From: Paracoccus sp. Z118
GTDB lineage: Bacteria > Pseudomonadota > Alphaproteobacteria > Rhodobacterales > Rhodobacteraceae
DNA: 64,000 bases
NCBI RefSeq assembly: GCF_019061185.1
Contig: NZ_JAHQZU010000009.1
Location: 1-64,000 of the forward strand
Reading direction: 5' to 3'
Shown: positions 53,567-61,595 of the stretch, piece by piece
Layout: each line of letters starts with the position of its first letter
Position numbering within the stretch: the first letter of the stretch is position 1
Translations under genes and position numbers: made by a program
Notes under the pieces: model-generated
Database searches by the model: none
Told to the model about the DNA's origin: nothing
What the model saw: only the letters and a program-made list of their open reading frames with translations

Positions 53567-54366
53567 GGGGCGCCTCCATCGCCTTTGCCGGGATCGCCCG
53601 GCGCGAGTTCCTGCGCTTCACCCGCCAGCGCGAGCGGTTCCTCGCCGCGCTCGTGCGCCCGCTGGTCTGGCTGTTCATCTTCGCGGCGGGGTTCCGGTCG
53701 GTGCTGGGCCTGTCGATCACGCCGCCCTACCGGACCTATGTGCTGTATGAGGTCTATGTCACCCCCGGCCTCTGCGGCATGATCCTGCTGTTCGCCGGGA
53801 TGCAAAGCTCGCTGTCGATGGTCTATGACCGCGAGACGGGGGCGATGCGCAGCCTGCTGGTCAGCCCGTTCCCGCGCTGGTTCCTGCTGGGGTCCAAGCT
53901 GCTGTCGGCGGTGCTGGTCGCGGTGCTTCAGGTCTATGCCTTCCTGCTGATCGCCTGGCTCTGGGGGATTCGCCCGCCCGCCATCGGCTATCTGACCGTG
54001 CTGCCCGCGCTGGTGCTGGCGGGGCTGATGCTCGGCTCGCTTGGGCTGCTGATCTCATCGACCATCCGCCAGCTTGAGAATTTCGCGGGGGTGATGAACT
54101 TCGTGATCTTCCCGATGTTCTTCGCCTCGTCCGCGCTTTACCCGCTGTGGCGGATGCGGGAATCGAGCCCCTTGCTGCACGACATCTGCGCGCTGAACCC
54201 CTTCACCCATTCGGTCGAGTTGATCCGCTTCGCGCTTTACGGTCAGCTTGCACCGCTGTCCCTGGCCGTGGTGCTGGGCTGTCTGCTGCTGTTCTTCGGC
54301 GGCACGATCTTCATGTATGATCCGGCCAAGGGCCTCTGGCGCGGCCGGAAGGGGGGAAGGGGATGA
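53563..54366 (+). CDS. lutF: ABC-2 type permease (LutF/PedC-like)
   Basis: 267 residues, six hydrophobic segments, ABC-2 architecture with AGMQSSLSMVYDRETGAMRSL and the NFVIFPMFFASSALYPLW stretch. It corresponds to PedC of Pseudomonas ethanol clusters and LutF of M. extorquens. Stop and start overlaps on both sides show tight coupling with the ATPase and the following gene. Transported species is inferred to be lanthanide-related. Confidence 0.87.
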   Translation: MRGASIAFAGIARREFLRFTRQRERFLAALVRPLVWLFIFAAGFRSVLGLSITPPYRTYVLYEVYVTPGLCGMILLFAGMQSSLSMVYDRETGAMRSLLVSPFPRWFLLGSKLLSAVLVAVLQVYAFLLIAWLWGIRPPAIGYLTVLPALVLAGLMLGSLGLLISSTIRQLENFAGVMNFVIFPMFFASSALYPLWRMRESSPLLHDICALNPFTHSVELIRFALYGQLAPLSLAVVLGCLLLFFGGTIFMYDPAKGLWRGRKGGRG

Positions 54367-54968
54367 TCCGATATCTGACGCTCGCGGCGGCGCTGGCGCT
54401 GCCGCTGGCCGGCCATGCGGCAGGCCCGGTCGATCCCGACTGGCCCTGCATCCAGCGCCGGCAGCCGCAGCTTTCCGTGGCGCAGCTCTGGGCCGGCCCG
54501 CCCGTGGACGAGGCGATCGAGGCGCGGGCCGACGCGCCCGAGATCCGGCAGCTCGGCGAGGCGATCGCGCTGCGCCGCACCTCGCTGGAAGAGGCCGAGG
54601 CGATGGTCGCAGGCTTTGCCGAGGGCGCGAGCGCCGAGGATCTGACGGCGCTGTTCCTCGCCGCGTTCGAGCCTATCCAGACGGCGCGTGGCCGGGTCAT
54701 GGCCGGGATCACCCGCTATGCCCACCAGCAGGAGGCGCTGGACAGCCAGATCGAGGACAAGCGGCACAGCTTCCAGCAGTTGCTGGACGCCGAGCCGCAG
54801 GATTTCGACGCCATCGACAGGCTGGAAGCAGAGATCGACTGGTCCACGCGCATCTTCCAGGATCGGCAGCAGGCGCTGACCTATGTCTGCGAAACCCCGG
54901 TCGTGCTGGAGCAGCGGGCCTTCGCCCTTGGCCGGATGATCGCCGGGAGGCTTCCGAAACAGCCCTGA
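54363..54968 (+). CDS. Exported helical protein of unknown function (LutG position)
   Basis: 201 residues: signal peptide about 1-19, then a helical, charged protein with a WPCIQRRQPQLSVAQLWAGP opening and a coiled-coil-like middle (residues 120-165). Two cysteines are at about residues 30 and 179. It overlaps the permease gene by four bases and ends the operon. Position matches lutG of M. extorquens, but I cannot identify the family. No TonB receptor (lutH) follows. Confidence 0.7.
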   Translation: MIRYLTLAAALALPLAGHAAGPVDPDWPCIQRRQPQLSVAQLWAGPPVDEAIEARADAPEIRQLGEAIALRRTSLEEAEAMVAGFAEGASAEDLTALFLAAFEPIQTARGRVMAGITRYAHQQEALDSQIEDKRHSFQQLLDAEPQDFDAIDRLEAEIDWSTRIFQDRQQALTYVCETPVVLEQRAFALGRMIAGRLPKQP

Positions 54969-55017
54969 ACCGCCGTCTTTTCACAAGGCGGGACGGGGGC
55001 GGGAATTATATACTCGC

Positions 55018-55030
55018 TTCTTATTAAGAA
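55018..55030. promoter_or_regulatory. TTCTTA-T-TAAGAA palindrome upstream of flhR-like gene
   Basis: A perfect 6+1+6 inverted repeat in an A/T-rich island of the 110-base gap before the LuxR-type regulator. A TATACT at 55009-55014 just upstream could be a -10 box, placing the palindrome at or after the start site. Auto-regulation is possible. A related TTCATAAGAA occurs at 46327-46336 before xoxF. Confidence 0.45.
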
Positions 55031-55078
55031 TGGCCTAACATCCCTGCCGAACCGTGGGAGCGGTTCGAGACGAGGGAG

Positions 55079-55774
55079 GTGACAATAGAACACCAACGCT
55101 TGAACGGGGCGTGTGGGTCTGGGCTGACCGGACGCAAGGTCCGCGACGTGCTGATCGTGGACGATCATCCGCTCATGTGCGAGGCGCTGTCGATGACGCT
55201 GACGGCGGGATTCGGGCTGGCGCGGGTCCGCATGGCGGCGAGTCTTGCCGCCGCCGAAGCCTCGATCCGCGAAGAAGGGGCGCCCGATGCCGTGGTGCTG
55301 GACCTCAACCTGCCGGACGTGGCGGGGGTCGAAGGGGTCGTCAGCCTGAGCGTCCGCAGCCAGGGCGCGCCGGTCACGGTCATCTCGGCCGAGGTGGATC
55401 AGGGCATGGTCGCGGCGGTGATCGGGGCGGGGGCTTGCGGTTATGTCGGCAAGTCGATGCCGCGCGCCGAGCTCATCGCCGCGTTCCGCGTCATGTGGAA
55501 CGGCCAGATCGTCCTGCCCGAAGGCTATGATCCCGACGACGAGGATGAGGAGGCCGCGCAGCTGGCGCAGGCCTTCGCGACGCTGACGCCGCAGCAGATG
55601 AACATCCTGCGGCTGATCTGTCAGGGCCGGCCGAACAAGATCATCAGCTACGAGCTGTCGATCGCCGAGGCCACGGTCAAGACCCATGTCGCGGCGATCA
55701 TGTCCAAGATCAACGTGCGCAACCGCACCCAGGCCGCGCTGCTGGCCAGCAAGGCGCGGCTGTTCAGCCGCTGA
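55079..55774 (+). CDS. flhR: LuxR-type response regulator (FlhR-like)
   Basis: 231 residues. Receiver domain with acidic pair D28-D29, phospho-acceptor D75 in VVLDLNLPD and K125; C-terminal LuxR helix-turn-helix LTPQQMNILRLICQGRPNKIISYEL. It resembles AgmR/PedR regulators of PQQ alcohol oxidation and FlhR of P. denitrificans, needed for methanol, methylamine and flhA expression. GTG 55079 is used; a TTG at 55100 is an alternative, since the strong GGGAGGTGA overlaps the GTG. Symbol by analogy. Confidence 0.78.
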   Translation: MTIEHQRLNGACGSGLTGRKVRDVLIVDDHPLMCEALSMTLTAGFGLARVRMAASLAAAEASIREEGAPDAVVLDLNLPDVAGVEGVVSLSVRSQGAPVTVISAEVDQGMVAAVIGAGACGYVGKSMPRAELIAAFRVMWNGQIVLPEGYDPDDEDEEAAQLAQAFATLTPQQMNILRLICQGRPNKIISYELSIAEATVKTHVAAIMSKINVRNRTQAALLASKARLFSR

Positions 55775-55777
55775 CCG

Positions 55778-56941
55778 ATGATGCAGATGAACGCCGGAAC
55801 AATCCGCCGCCCGCAGGTCGTGGCCGCCCGAGGCGAGATCGACGCGGTCGAGGCGGGGATCGTCGCCGGCCTCGCCGGTCTCGGCCCCAGCCTGATCCTG
55901 TTCTTCGCCGCCGACGGCGCGCAGGTCGCGCCGCTGTCGGGGCGGCTGTCGGCGCGTTTCGGGCCGGACTGCTGCGTGCTGGGCTGCTCGTCGGCGGGCG
56001 CGTTCGACTTTTCCGGCTATGCCGATGAGGGCGTGATCGCCATCGGCTTTCCCGCCGGATCTTTCCGGGCCGAAGCGGTCTGGCTGTCGCGGCTGCGCCA
56101 GCATCTCGCGCTGGACTGGATGGCCGCGCTGCGCGACCTTGCCGGGCGGGTGCCGGCGCAGCCGGACCGCTCGCGCTTCGGGCTTCTGCTCATCGACGGG
56201 CTGAGCGGGCGCGAGGAGCTTGTCGCCGCGACCGTCGATGCCGCCGTGCCCGAGCTTCTGGTGCTGGGCGGATCGGCGGCGGACGGGCTGCGGTTCGATC
56301 AGACGCAGCTTGCCATGAACGGCGAGGCGCGGCCGGAAAGCGCGCTGTTCTGCATGGTCTCGACCGATTTCGCCGTCGAGGAGGTGGTTTACGACCACTT
56401 CAGCGCCGTCGGCACGCGGATGGTCGTGACCCATGCCGATCCCGACAACCGCCTGCTGACCGAGATCGACGCCGAGCCGGCGGCGGCGGAATACGCCCGC
56501 CAGATCGGCGTCGCCGTCGCGGATCTCGGCCCCAGCGCCTTCGCCCACAACCCGCTGCTCGAACGCTCGGGCGGGCGGCATTATGTCCGCGCGATCAGCG
56601 CGGTGACGCCCGACGGCGGGCTGACGCTGATGTCCTCGGTCGAGACGGGGGCGGTGCTGTCGATCGGACGGGCGCAGGGCCTCATCGACGGTTTCAGCGC
56701 CCGGATGGAGCGGCTCGGCCCGGCCGAGCTGGTTCTGGGGTTCGACTGCATCATGCGCCGCATCGCCATCGAGCAGGCGGGCGAGCAGGAGGCGGTGGCC
56801 GCGCTCTGCCGCGATTTCCGCATCGCCGGCTTCAACACCTATGGCGAGCAGCATGGCGGCATCCATGTGAACCAGACCTTTGTCGGACTCGCCTTCGTGG
56901 ACCGCCGACCGAATGATGGCCCTCATGACAAGCGCGACTGA
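55778..56941 (+). CDS. FIST-domain sensory protein
   Basis: 387 residues. FIST N domain (GPSLILFFAADGAQVAPL, VLGCSSAGAFDFSGYADEGV) followed by FIST C domain (VRAISAVTPDGGLTLMSSVETG). FIST proteins are proposed small-ligand sensors encoded with kinases. It follows the LuxR regulator by three bases and overlaps the hybrid kinase by 29 bases; the same trio occurs in Pseudomonas ethanol-oxidation clusters. It likely gives the kinase its signal; the ligand is unknown. Confidence 0.85.
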   Translation: MMQMNAGTIRRPQVVAARGEIDAVEAGIVAGLAGLGPSLILFFAADGAQVAPLSGRLSARFGPDCCVLGCSSAGAFDFSGYADEGVIAIGFPAGSFRAEAVWLSRLRQHLALDWMAALRDLAGRVPAQPDRSRFGLLLIDGLSGREELVAATVDAAVPELLVLGGSAADGLRFDQTQLAMNGEARPESALFCMVSTDFAVEEVVYDHFSAVGTRMVVTHADPDNRLLTEIDAEPAAAEYARQIGVAVADLGPSAFAHNPLLERSGGRHYVRAISAVTPDGGLTLMSSVETGAVLSIGRAQGLIDGFSARMERLGPAELVLGFDCIMRRIAIEQAGEQEAVAALCRDFRIAGFNTYGEQHGGIHVNQTFVGLAFVDRRPNDGPHDKRD

Positions 56942-58280
56942 CCTGCACGTTCCACCAGCCGAGCCTCCGGAGCGCCGCATTCAGAAGCTGGAGCGGATCA
57001 ACGCCGCGTTGATGCAGCGGATCGAGCGCGTCGAGGAGGCCCGCGGCCCCGCCTGGGCCCTGACCCGCGCGACCGCCGTGCTGGAGCGCGAGGTGCTGGC
57101 CCGCAACCGCGATCTGGAACGGACCATGCAGGAGCTGGCGGCCAGCAACGCCGAGCTTGCCTCCGCCCGCGAGGTCGCGGATCAGGCGAACCGCGCCAAG
57201 TCCCGCTTTCTGCGCGCGGCGAGCCACGACCTGCTGCAACCGCTGTCCGCGGCCAAGCTGTTCCTGTCCCATCTGGCCGAACTGTCGCAGGACACCCACC
57301 AGCGCGATCTGGTCTCGCATCTGATCGCGACCATCGATTCCGCCGACGAGCTGATTCAGGCCCTGTCGAACATCGCCCGGCTGGACAGCCAGAATTTCCA
57401 GATGCACATGGCGCCCGTTGCCATGGGGCGGCTGTTCCGGCGCCTGCTGATCGACCTGCAACCGCTTGCGAACGCGCGCGGGATCGACCTGCGCTTCGTG
57501 CCGACCCGCGCCGCGGTCGAAAGCGATCCGGTCTATCTGCGCCAGATCGTGCAGAACCTGATCGCCAACGCGCTGAAATACACCTCCGGCTCCAGGGTGC
57601 TGGTGGGGCTGCGTCACCGGGGCGACCGGGTCTGGCTGGAGGTGCTGGATCAGGGGCCGGGCATCGCCAAGTCCGACCAGGACCGCATCTTCAACGAGTT
57701 CGAGCGCCTCTCCCGCGCCAAGCAGCCGGGGACCGGGCTGGGGCTGTCGATCGTGCGCCGCGCCTGCGAGCAGCTCGGCCATCCGCTGGAACTGCTGTCC
57801 GACCACGGCACGGGATCGGTGTTCCGGGTCGGGCTGAAGCGCGTCTCATCCGAGGAGATCGCGCTGCGGCCGCAGGGGGCGGCGGATGGCAGGCTGCCGG
57901 ATGATCTGCACGGGCTGCGGATACTCGTGGTCGAGAACGATCCGGCCATGCGGCGGGCCTATGCCATGCTGCTCGGCGGCTGGGGCATGGAGGTCCGGGC
58001 CATCGGCGACATCGCCACCGCCCTTGCGGCGGCCCGCGCCGAGCCGCCCGACCTGGTGCTGACCGACTACCGGCTGGACAATGGCGAGACGGGCATCGCC
58101 GCGCTTGAAGCCTTGATCGCCGAGCGCGGGAAACGGATCGCCGCGCTCATCATCTCGGCCGAGACGGTGGGCGCCATCCGCCACGAGGCCCGCGGGCTGG
58201 ATGTGGAGGTGCTGGAAAAACCCGTCGCCGAAGACGAACTGCGCCGGGCGCTGAGGGCCGCGTTGATCCGATGCCAGTGA
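56913..58280 (+). CDS. flhS: Soluble hybrid histidine kinase with C-terminal receiver (FlhS-like)
   Basis: 455 residues without membrane segments. A coiled coil (about 30-95) leads to the phospho-acceptor histidine in AASHDLLQPLSAAK, the N box NLIANALKYTSG, the G boxes DQGPGIAK and GTGLGLSIV, then a receiver domain with LVLTDYRLDNGETG. It probably phosphorylates the LuxR-type regulator upstream and is told what to do by the FIST protein. ATG 56913 chosen among 56913, 56916 and 56925; none has a clear ribosome site. Symbol by analogy with P. denitrificans FlhS. Confidence 0.75.
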   Translation: MMALMTSATDLHVPPAEPPERRIQKLERINAALMQRIERVEEARGPAWALTRATAVLEREVLARNRDLERTMQELAASNAELASAREVADQANRAKSRFLRAASHDLLQPLSAAKLFLSHLAELSQDTHQRDLVSHLIATIDSADELIQALSNIARLDSQNFQMHMAPVAMGRLFRRLLIDLQPLANARGIDLRFVPTRAAVESDPVYLRQIVQNLIANALKYTSGSRVLVGLRHRGDRVWLEVLDQGPGIAKSDQDRIFNEFERLSRAKQPGTGLGLSIVRRACEQLGHPLELLSDHGTGSVFRVGLKRVSSEEIALRPQGAADGRLPDDLHGLRILVVENDPAMRRAYAMLLGGWGMEVRAIGDIATALAAARAEPPDLVLTDYRLDNGETGIAALEALIAERGKRIAALIISAETVGAIRHEARGLDVEVLEKPVAEDELRRALRAALIRCQ

Positions 58281-59821
58281 GGCAGGCGTCCCTCGGGCCG
58301 CTGTTCTCGCGGCCGAGCCTGCGCGGCCGGTTGTGGCTCGGGGCGGCCGCGCTCGCGCTGCTGGCCGTGCTGGCTGCGGTGATGGCGGTCTATGGTCTGG
58401 CGCGCACCCGCGCGCTTGCGGCCGATGCGATGGCGGCGCAGCGCCGGGTCGATGGCTATGCCGCCCACAGCGCGCGGGTCAACGACTGGATGCTCGGCTG
58501 GCTGATGACCGGCACGGCCCGCGCGGGGTCCGCCCGCGACCCGGCGCCGGTTCTGGCGACGCTGGAGGATCTGGACCGGATGGTGGCCGAGGATCTGGCC
58601 CTTGCGCCCGATGGGCGAGAGCGTGACCTGCGGGCCGCGCAGGTCGCCACGGTCGCGCGGCTGCGGGGGATGTTCCTGCAAATGCAACGCGCGCTCGAAC
58701 AGAACCCGCCCGGCAGCGCCGCCGGCGAGGCCGCCATCGCCTTCTACGGCGCGCAGGCCCCCGTGCTGGCCGCCCGTCAGGCCGAGCAGGAGATGCGCCG
58801 CCGCGATCTCGCACTGGCGCGGATGGACGATCTGTCGCGGCCGCTGTCCGGGGCGGCGATCGGCATCGCCATCCTTGCGCCGCTGGTGCTGGTCGGCCTG
58901 TATCTGGGGATGCTGCGGCCGCTGTTCGACCGCCTCGGCCATGCCACCCGCGACGCTGAGCGGCTGGCGCTGGGCCAGCTTCCGGCGGCGGCGCGGGGGC
59001 ATGACGAGCTGGGACTGATGTTCGCGCGGATGCGGCAGATGGCGCGGCGGCTCGACCGGCGGCGGCAGCGGCTGGCGCAGGATTACGACCGGCTGGAAAC
59101 CATCGTCGGGGAACGAACCGAGGCGCTGTCCGCCGCCAATGCCCGGCTGGCGCGGATCGACGCCACCCGCCGCCGCTTCTACGCCGATGTTGGCCACGAA
59201 CTGCGCACGCCCCTGACCGTCATCATGGGCGAGGCGGAGCTTGCGGCCAGCCACGCCGATCCGCAGGTCCGGGCCGCGTTCGACACCGTGCGCAACCGGG
59301 CCGAGCGGCTGTTCCGACGGATCGAGGATCTGCTGCGGATCGCCCGCTCGGAAAGCGGGCAGCTTGAGCTTGTCCGGCAACCGGTCGAGCTTGCGCCGAC
59401 CTTGGCGCTGGCGCAGTCCGATCTGGCGCCGGTGCTGAAACGGGCCGGGATCACGGCCAAGACGGACCTGCCCCCGTTGGTGGTCGCAGGGGACGGCGAA
59501 TGGTTGCGGCAGGTCTTCGCGGGCTTCCTGGAGAACGCCTCGAAATACGCGGGCCGCGGCGCGACCGTCCGCATCTCCGGCCGGGCCGAGGGGGACCGGG
59601 CGGTGATCGACATCGCCGACGACGGCCTCGGCCTGCCCTCGGGCGAGGCGGCGCGGATCTTCGACCGTTTCGGCCGCCGGTCGGTCGCGCCCAACGGCTT
59701 CGGCGTCGGGCTGGCGCTGGCGCATTGGGTCGTGACGTCGCTGGACGGCGAACTGGTTGCGGTGGACGCCCCGCAGGGGCTGCACCTGCGGATGAGCCTG
59801 CCAATGTGGGAGGAGGGGTGA
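58271..59821 (+). CDS. Membrane histidine kinase (MoxY-like)
   Basis: 516 residues: two membrane segments (about 24-46 and 195-217) enclosing a periplasmic helical sensor part, a HAMP-like linker with coiled coil, phospho-acceptor histidine in VGHELRTPLTVIMGE, N box FLENASKYAG, and DDGLGLPSG. It overlaps the hybrid-kinase gene by ten bases and the OmpR-type regulator by one base. P. denitrificans has a MoxYX pair for methanol dehydrogenase control; this pair may be its counterpart. Confidence 0.85.
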   Translation: MPVRQASLGPLFSRPSLRGRLWLGAAALALLAVLAAVMAVYGLARTRALAADAMAAQRRVDGYAAHSARVNDWMLGWLMTGTARAGSARDPAPVLATLEDLDRMVAEDLALAPDGRERDLRAAQVATVARLRGMFLQMQRALEQNPPGSAAGEAAIAFYGAQAPVLAARQAEQEMRRRDLALARMDDLSRPLSGAAIGIAILAPLVLVGLYLGMLRPLFDRLGHATRDAERLALGQLPAAARGHDELGLMFARMRQMARRLDRRRQRLAQDYDRLETIVGERTEALSAANARLARIDATRRRFYADVGHELRTPLTVIMGEAELAASHADPQVRAAFDTVRNRAERLFRRIEDLLRIARSESGQLELVRQPVELAPTLALAQSDLAPVLKRAGITAKTDLPPLVVAGDGEWLRQVFAGFLENASKYAGRGATVRISGRAEGDRAVIDIADDGLGLPSGEAARIFDRFGRRSVAPNGFGVGLALAHWVVTSLDGELVAVDAPQGLHLRMSLPMWEEG

Positions 59822-60507
59822 TGGCGCGTATTCTCGTCGTCGAGGATGATCCCGACATCGCCTCGCTGCTTCAGCGGGGCCTTGCCTCGGCGGGGCACAC
59901 GACCGACTGGGCCGAGACGGCCGAGGCGGCGCTGGCGCTGGCCGGCTCGGCCCCCTGCGACGCGGCGATCATCGACATGATGCTGGGCGACGAAAGCGGC
60001 GCCGCGCTGCTGGCCGACCTGCGGGCGCGGGGAGTGCGGATACCGGCGATCATGCTGTCCGCGCTGGCCCGGATCGAGGACCGCGCCGAAGGGCTTGAGG
60101 CGGGGGCGCAGGACTATGTGGTCAAGCCGTTCCAGCTTTCGGAACTGCTCGCCCGGCTCGAGGTGCAACTGCACCGCGCCGCGCCGCGCCCGGTGATGAT
60201 GACGCTGGGCGGGCTGGTCTATGATCCGGCCAGCCGGCAGACGACCGGATCGGGCAAGCCCGTCGCGATGAGCGAGCGCGAGGGCGACCTGCTGACGCTG
60301 TTCCTTGCCAACCCCGGCATCGTGCTGACCCGCGGCGAGATCTTCGACCGGATCTGGGCGCCGCAGGGCGGCTCGACCGAGAATGTCGTGGATGTCTATC
60401 TCGGCTATCTGCGCCGCAAGCTGGGCAATTTCACGCCTTACGGGCTTCAGCTTCGCACGCTGAGGGGCAGGGGATTCGTGCTGTCGCTGTCGGAGGATGA
60501 GGGATGA
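59821..60507 (+). CDS. OmpR-type response regulator (MoxX-like)
   Basis: 228 residues. Receiver domain with EDD at 8-10, phospho-acceptor D52 in AIIDMMLGDES and K102 in VVKPFQ; C-terminal winged helix ending NVVDVYLGYLRRKLG and RTLRGRGFVLSL. Partner of the upstream membrane kinase with which it shares an ATGA-type overlap. Candidate targets are the xox, lut-like or moxR-set genes; no binding site is assigned. Confidence 0.88.
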   Translation: MARILVVEDDPDIASLLQRGLASAGHTTDWAETAEAALALAGSAPCDAAIIDMMLGDESGAALLADLRARGVRIPAIMLSALARIEDRAEGLEAGAQDYVVKPFQLSELLARLEVQLHRAAPRPVMMTLGGLVYDPASRQTTGSGKPVAMSEREGDLLTLFLANPGIVLTRGEIFDRIWAPQGGSTENVVDVYLGYLRRKLGNFTPYGLQLRTLRGRGFVLSLSEDEG

Positions 60508-61145
60508 TCGACCGGATGCGCGCCGTCGGGCTGGCGCTGCTGCTGTTATTGGCCCCTGGCGTTGCCCCCGCCGGGCCGCTGACGGACCGGATCATGGCGC
60601 CGGGATTGCTGGCGGACATGCCGCAGGGCGAGGCGCTGCGCTATCGCCACGACCGCAGCATCCCCGCGCAGCCGGAAGGCGCGGTCGCCCCCGGCGCGGG
60701 CCGCGGCCTGCCCGTGCCGCGTGCCGTTGAGGGCGCGGAGTTGCGGCTGACGCCCGATGGCGCCGGGACGCTGATCCTCCATTCCGACGAGGCGGGGGAG
60801 AGCCGTCCGATCTCCGGCTTCCCGGCGGCGGGCGGCAATCCGGTCCTGCTGTTCTTTCTGGAGAACGTGGTGCGCCATCTCGCCGTCTCGACCGGCGGCA
60901 GCCCCTTCTATCTGCGCAACCGGATGGTCGAGGCGCTGGCCGCCGCCGACCTGCCCCCGCACGGCGAGGAGGCCGTGCTCGCGCCCTTTGCCGATGATCC
61001 GAACCGCGACCGCCTAGGCGGTTTCGCCGACCTGCGGATCGCCCTGCGGCTTGACCCGGCGGACCCGGCGCGGCTTCTGGAGCTGCGGGCCGAGGCCGGG
61101 GCGGCCGACTATCTGGAACAGATGACACTTGTCACGGAGGACTGA
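60504..61145 (+). CDS. Exported protein of unknown function
   Basis: 213 residues: signal peptide about 1-23, then a mature protein with GNPVLLFFLENVVRHLAVSTGGSPFYLRNRM as its most family-like stretch (conserved-looking helix). No catalytic motif or cysteine is seen. Its ATG overlaps the regulator stop by four bases. Co-transcription with a kinase/regulator pair and the MoxR set suggests a role in dehydrogenase assembly or sensing. I do not recognise it. Confidence 0.65.
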   Translation: MIDRMRAVGLALLLLLAPGVAPAGPLTDRIMAPGLLADMPQGEALRYRHDRSIPAQPEGAVAPGAGRGLPVPRAVEGAELRLTPDGAGTLILHSDEAGESRPISGFPAAGGNPVLLFFLENVVRHLAVSTGGSPFYLRNRMVEALAAADLPPHGEEAVLAPFADDPNRDRLGGFADLRIALRLDPADPARLLELRAEAGAADYLEQMTLVTED

Positions 61146-61147
61146 GG

Positions 61148-61504
61148 ATGCCTGCCTTCCCGATCCGCGCCGCCCTCGCCGCGCTGCTGCTGGCGCTGCC
61201 GCCGACCGCCGGCCTCAGCGCGGATCTCGTCAACGACTACCCGACCGAGGCCCGCGCCGAGTATGTCTTCGGCTGCATGGCGGCCAACGGGCAGAGCCAG
61301 GACGTGCTGCGCCGCTGCGCCTGCTCGATCGACCAGATCGCCACGATCCTGCCCTTTGATGATTATGTGGCCGCCGAAACCGTCATGCGGATGCGGCAGG
61401 GCGGGGGGGAGCGGGGGGCGCTGTTCCGGGGAACCCCGGCGGCGCGCGACGTGCTCGCGGAACTGCGCCGGGCGCAGGCCGAGGCCGAGATGATCTGCTT
61501 CTGA
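61148..61504 (+). CDS. Small cysteine-containing exported protein of unknown function
   Basis: 118 residues: signal peptide about 1-24, then a helical mature part with four cysteines (about residues 43, 57, 59 and 117) placed for two disulfides (FGCMAAN, RRCACSID, MICF). No known motif. It starts two bases after the preceding stop. The unexplained P. denitrificans protein MoxZ, encoded with MoxYX, could be a counterpart, but I cannot confirm this. Confidence 0.6.
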   Translation: MPAFPIRAALAALLLALPPTAGLSADLVNDYPTEARAEYVFGCMAANGQSQDVLRRCACSIDQIATILPFDDYVAAETVMRMRQGGGERGALFRGTPAARDVLAELRRAQAEAEMICF

Positions 61505-61595
61505 GCGCCTCAGCCGAAAGTCTGAGCCGGAAAAGCTTTCCTCAACGGGCAAGGGCTGACACGATCCGGTCATGCTTGCGGAGGGGCGCCGATCC

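Noticed and set aside
52808..54366. Heme exporter CcmAB
   Set aside because: The ATPase is longer than CcmA, the permease is ABC-2/DrrB-like rather than CcmB-like, and no other ccm gene is near.
54881..56980. A 699-codon open frame on the minus strand
   Set aside because: Antisense to the regulator and FIST genes, which have clear family motifs.
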